Below are positions 60,776-64,000 of a DNA stretch of 64,000 nt, piece by piece. Location: positions 167,501-231,500 of the forward strand of contig BSBK01001118.1 in the NCBI GenBank assembly GCA_027943335.1, given 5' to 3'. A program made the translations under genes and the position numbers. The notes beneath the pieces are model-generated. The model saw nothing but the letters and a program-made list of their open reading frames with translations, searched no databases and was not told the origin of the DNA. Numbering within the stretch: the stretch's first letter is position 1; every line of letters begins with the position of its first letter. This stretch comes from Chamaecyparis obtusa (Eukaryota; Streptophyta; Pinopsida; Cupressales; Cupressaceae).

Positions 60776-61280
60776 TGTGGACCCTTGAATGAAACAATGA
60801 GAGCAGATAGGAAATATTTTAAGTGGACTACTGGGGCAGATAAGAGTTTTAAACTATTGAAACAAAAAGTTATAGAACAACTTGTTCTAGCACTTCCATA
60901 TTTTAATAAAGTGTTTCAATTAGACTGCGATGCTAGTGGTACTAAAATAGGAGTTGTTTTGAGCCAAGATGGTAAACTTGTTTCTTATTTCAATGAGAAG
61001 TTAAATGATGCAAAGAGGAAATATTTTGTTTATCATTATGAATTTTATTCCATAGTTCATACATTGAAATATTTGGGACATTATCTTCTTCCTAAGGAGT
61101 TTGTTTTGTATACTGATCATCAAGCCTTATAATGTTTGAATAGTCAAGGAAAGTTGAACCAGAGGCATTTGAAATGGGTTGATTTTTTACAGAGTTACAC
61201 ATTTTTTTTGAAACACAAGAGTGGAAAGTCTAACAAGGTTGTAGATGCTCTTAGACGAAGGCAAATTTTGTTAACAATGA
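60776..61280 (+). pseudogene. Chromovirus RNase H (plus strand)
   Basis: LDCDASGTKIGVVLSQDGK (first Asp), YFVYHYEFYSIVHTLKYLGH (Glu), FVLYTDHQAL with a stop right behind (Asp), then HLKWVDFLQSYTFFLKHKSG. The usual active-site residues are present. Confidence 0.88.
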
Positions 61281-61399
61281 TGTAGACTAAGGTGGTTGGG
61301 TTCAAAGAACTCAAGATTTTGTATCTAGAGGATCTTGATTTTTGTGAAGCTTGGAAAGCTTGTACAAAACTTGTTACTCTAGACAAAATGAAGCGGCTG

Positions 61400-62340
61400 G
61401 ATTTCATCATCCAGGATGGTATGCTATTCAGAGGGATTCAGTTGTAAATTCCATGAAATTCTATGAGGGAGAATCTCATCAAGGAGAAGCATAGTGGAGG
61501 ATTGGATGGACATTTTGGTCAAGATAAAACCCTTGCTCTGGTTAGGGAGAATTATTATTGGCCACAGTTGCAACAAGATGTCAAGAAGTTTGTACAAAGT
61601 TGCAGAGTATGTCAAATGGAAAAAGGAGCAAAGAAGAATATAGGGTTGTATCATCCATTACCTATACTAGACAAGCCTTGGGAGGATATCAGTATGGACT
61701 TTGTTCTTGGTTTACCAAGGACTCGACAGGGACATGATTTAATTTTTGTGGTGGTTGATAGGTTTTCAAAGATGGCACATTTCATTCTTTGCAAGAAGAA
61801 TAATGATGTGATTCACGTAAAAGAATTTTTTTTCAAAAAAGTGTTGAGACTACATGGTTTTCCAAAGAGTATAGTTTCAGATCGAGACACTAAGTTTGTT
61901 GGATATTTTTGGGACACATTGTGGAAGAAGTTAAAGATAGATTTGAAGTTTGGATCATCACATCATCCACAAATTGATCCACAAAAAGAGGTGGTGAATA
62001 GGAGTTTGGGGAAATTTCTAATATGTATGGTTGGAGATAAACCAACAGGATGGGATTTAATTTTAATACAGGTAGAATTTGCATACAATAATTCTATCAA
62101 GAGGAGCACTAGTAAATCACTAATCAAGATTGTATATGGAAGTAGTCCAAGAAATTATTTTGAGTTGAGGAAGATATACAAAGGATAAATAAGTAGTGTT
62201 GAAGCTGAGGATTTTCTGAAATATTTGAAGAACATCCATGAGAAGGTGAGGAAGCACATTACCAAGATGAATATGTAGTATAAGGTTAAGGAAGATGGGA
62301 AAAGGAGGCATAAGGAATTTTAGGTTGGGGATGAAGTCAT
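61400..62340 (+). pseudogene. Chromovirus integrase (plus strand)
   Basis: The long open frame 61463-62188 has the H-H-C-C finger (KHSGGLDGHFG...SCRVCQMEKG) and the catalytic triad: EDISMDFVLGLPRTRQ (Asp), SIVSDRDTKFVGYFWDTLWK (Asp) and KEVVNRSLGKF (Glu). KSLIKIVYGSSPRNYFELR ends the core. All catalytic residues are intact over 241 codons without a stop, unlike the minus-strand chromovirus. Confidence 0.93.
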
Positions 62341-62781
62341 GCTTCATTTGCGGAATGATTGATTTCTATTAGGTATATATAACAAGTTGAAAATGAAGAA
62401 GTTTGGGTGGTGTAAGATACTGAAGAAGCATGATTCAGGAAATGCATATGAAGTAGAATTACCTACTAAGATGAATATTTCACCAGTATTTAACATTTCA
62501 AATTTGATAGAGTATCATGAAGGGGGTGTTGAAGATGGGGTCACAGAAGAATAGTGGAGTATTCTAGCAACTACTTCAGCTACCAAGGAAATTTAGAATA
62601 TACTAGATAGTCATGTTGGTAGAAGCACAAGGAAAATGACATATAAAGAAAATATGGTCAAATGGAAAGGATGACCTGTAGAAGATTCATCATGGCTGAC
62701 AAGGGAGGAGGTTAACTATCTTGGTTTTTCTCTACACACCTAAGACATGACAAGGTCACTTCTCAAATTACCCCGAGTGTC
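62341..62781 (+). pseudogene. Integrase C terminus and chromodomain-like segment
   Basis: AYEVELPTKMNISPVFNISN is the GPY/F-type linker end, and ENMVKWKG.PVEDSSWLTRE (one stop) is the chromodomain-like motif. The 3' LTR follows at 62782. No purine tract stands directly before it, so the PPT is decayed or lost. Confidence 0.75.
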
Positions 62782-62824
62782 TGATGCAAGAGCATCCTAG
62801 GTGTAAGGGAAATCTTGCATCACC

Positions 62825-62855
<31 letters not shown>

Positions 62856-63636
62856 GGTTTCTTTTCAATAAGGGTTACCTTGTGCAGAGCTTCTATTTTT
62901 GGAAATTTACTATTTTTAGTTAGTTTTTCATTTGAGCTCAAAATGGTCTATTTTCTTTCCAAAAGGTTCACTTTGGTCATATCAGCCTCTATGTAAAGTT
63001 TCATTTTCAAATCAAGTCTAGTTTTGAAGATATTGAAAATTTTTAGTATTGTCAGTAGGGTACAGAAACTTTGAACTCAATTTTGAAGGCTTTAGAGGAT
63101 CTAAATGGGGTCAAAATTTTAGCTAACTAGAGCTTGTGTGAATTAGGTGCTATAGAGAACTTTGCACCCTTTTCAAAATAGGGTCATAATAGTCAATCGG
63201 GTCAATAGGTGATGACTTATGGTCTCTAGAAGTTGGGCCACCTGAAATGGAAGAAAATGAATTTCCTTCAAAATTTCTTTTTGAGTTCTGAAAGTTGTTT
63301 GAGCTGACTCTAATGGTATAAAAATGAAAATAAAATAATTCTAGGGTTGGTCAGCCTTAATGGCTAAAATTCTAGAACCTTCCTGAGTAGTGGAAAATTA
63401 CCTATATAATGAAGGCCCATAATGTTGTCTAGGGCAGTTCTGGGTGATGATTGGAAGCTTTTTCTTAAAGAATATTGTAAGGAAAATACCCATGTGGCTT
63501 TACATATTCTAATTCTAAAATTTGTAATTCCACACTTCTAGAGATAATATGAAGCCCATTTTTTGTTCTTGCGAATTTATGTTGTGTCTCTATTTATGTT
63601 ATGTGTTTGTGGTATTAAGCGGAGAATCCTTCATCA
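62782..63636 (+). repeat. 3' LTR of the plus-strand chromovirus
   Basis: Complete LTR of 855 bp from TGATGCAAGAGC to CTTCATCA, followed by TSD AATAA. It carries a (TA)n tract at 62827-62855 that the 5' LTR lacks. Confidence 0.88.
62827..62855. repeat. (TA)n inside the 3' LTR
   Basis: A pure TA run where the 5' LTR has AAAAAATAAAATTC. It arose after insertion. Confidence 0.9.
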
Positions 63637-63641
63637 AATAA

Positions 63642-63895
63642 TCCTTTAATAGAAAACTGAAACCCTCAATGAAAAATTACAAAATAATAAACATTTAAAG
63701 GAAATGGAAGACATTGAGACAATCATTGTTTAATTCCATCCCTGTACATAACAAGAAAGGAAGCAGTCTTGGTGAGCACAACATTGCCTGGAGGTTGCAG
63801 AGTAGATCCCAAATGGTTGCAAAACTAAGTTGAAGAAAAATGGTGGGAGAAGAAGGAAAACATTCTAATTTAGGGTTTGAGAATTGTGTATATAT
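63642..63895 (-). repeat. Composite repeat block, copy 3 (reverse orientation)
   Basis: The reverse complement reads AACCCTAAATTAGAATGTTTT, ..CTGCTTCCTTTCTTG.. and CTCAATGTCTTCCATTTCCT, then GAGGGTTTCAGTTTTCTATT, the same order as 30455-30683 and the start of a 42155-type monomer. The plus-strand chromovirus was inserted in or next to this monomer. Confidence 0.78.
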
Positions 63896-64000
63896 ATACA
63901 TAGTTATGTATATGTATACATAATTATGTGTATATGTATGCAAATTTATGTATATGTGTACATAAGTATGTGTATATGTATACATATTTATGTATATGTA
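63890..64000. repeat. TATACATA-type compound microsatellite, cut by window end
   Basis: Repeated ATGTATATGTATACATA and relatives. The equivalent place in copy 2 (44160-44220) carries the same kind of sequence. Confidence 0.85.

Larger units (their letters stand above)
58103..63636 (+). mobile_element. Chromovirus (Ty3/gypsy), plus strand, 5'-deleted
   Basis: The left end TGAAGCAGGAGCATCTTGGG and the start of the 3' LTR at 62782 (TGATGCAAGAGCATCCTAGG) are homologous. AATAA at 58098-58102 and 63637-63641 is a perfect TSD, and the right end is CATCA. The domains gag, protease, RT, RNase H, integrase and chromodomain follow. The 5' LTR breaks off at 58429 and gag follows at once, so part of the LTR, the PBS and the gag N terminus are deleted. 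It lies 45 bp upstream of the transposase ATG on the opposite strand. Confidence 0.9.

Overview
The window reads as a seed-plant nuclear genome, most likely a gymnosperm such as a conifer (inference). It is AT-rich, has no intact host gene that I can recognise, and consists almost entirely of decayed, nested transposable elements full of stop codons and frameshifts. Several element borders were placed exactly because terminal sequences, primer-binding sites and target-site duplications (TSDs) can be read directly. No RNA gene, CRISPR array or prokaryote-type operon was seen.

Region 1 (1-1960) is a dinucleotide repeat, mostly featureless DNA, and a faint gypsy protease relic. Region 2 (1956-17395) is a three-level nest. 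An LTR retrotransposon on the minus strand (1961-17390, TSD AATAT) keeps LTRs, PBS, PPT, a zinc-knuckle gag remnant and a long coiled-coil 3' ORF relic, but no polymerase. It is split by a CACTA-like DNA transposon (6214-14526, TSD GAA). That transposon in turn holds a probable solo LTR (11565-12757, TSD ATTAA), a PPR gene fragment and a cluster of exon-like pieces.

Region 3 (17396-27162) has a decayed minus-strand ORF of a family that recurs at 38513, then a full-length plant L1-type LINE on the plus strand (19596-27148; 14-bp TSD with one mismatch). The LINE carries ORF1, endonuclease, RT, zf-RVT-like and RNase H domains, plus an unrecognised coding relic behind RNase H.

Region 4 (27163-47550) is AT-rich DNA, then an inverted-repeat pair (about 30262 and 45675) bracketing a composite repeat: a unique block, ~160-bp tandem monomers and long (TA)n tracts. 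An Athila/Tat-like Ty3/gypsy element (30684-42154, TSD GAGGG) sits inside a tandem monomer. A 173-codon unknown ORF relic lies at 44662.

Region 5 (47880-64000) is a pogo/jerky-like DDE transposase pseudogene on the minus strand. A minus-strand chromovirus (48941-56670) splits it, and a plus-strand chromovirus (58103-63636, TSD AATAA) lies just upstream of its start. Beyond that the composite repeat of region 4 returns in reverse orientation. The elements do not form a pathway; what links them is the order of insertion, which the nests record.
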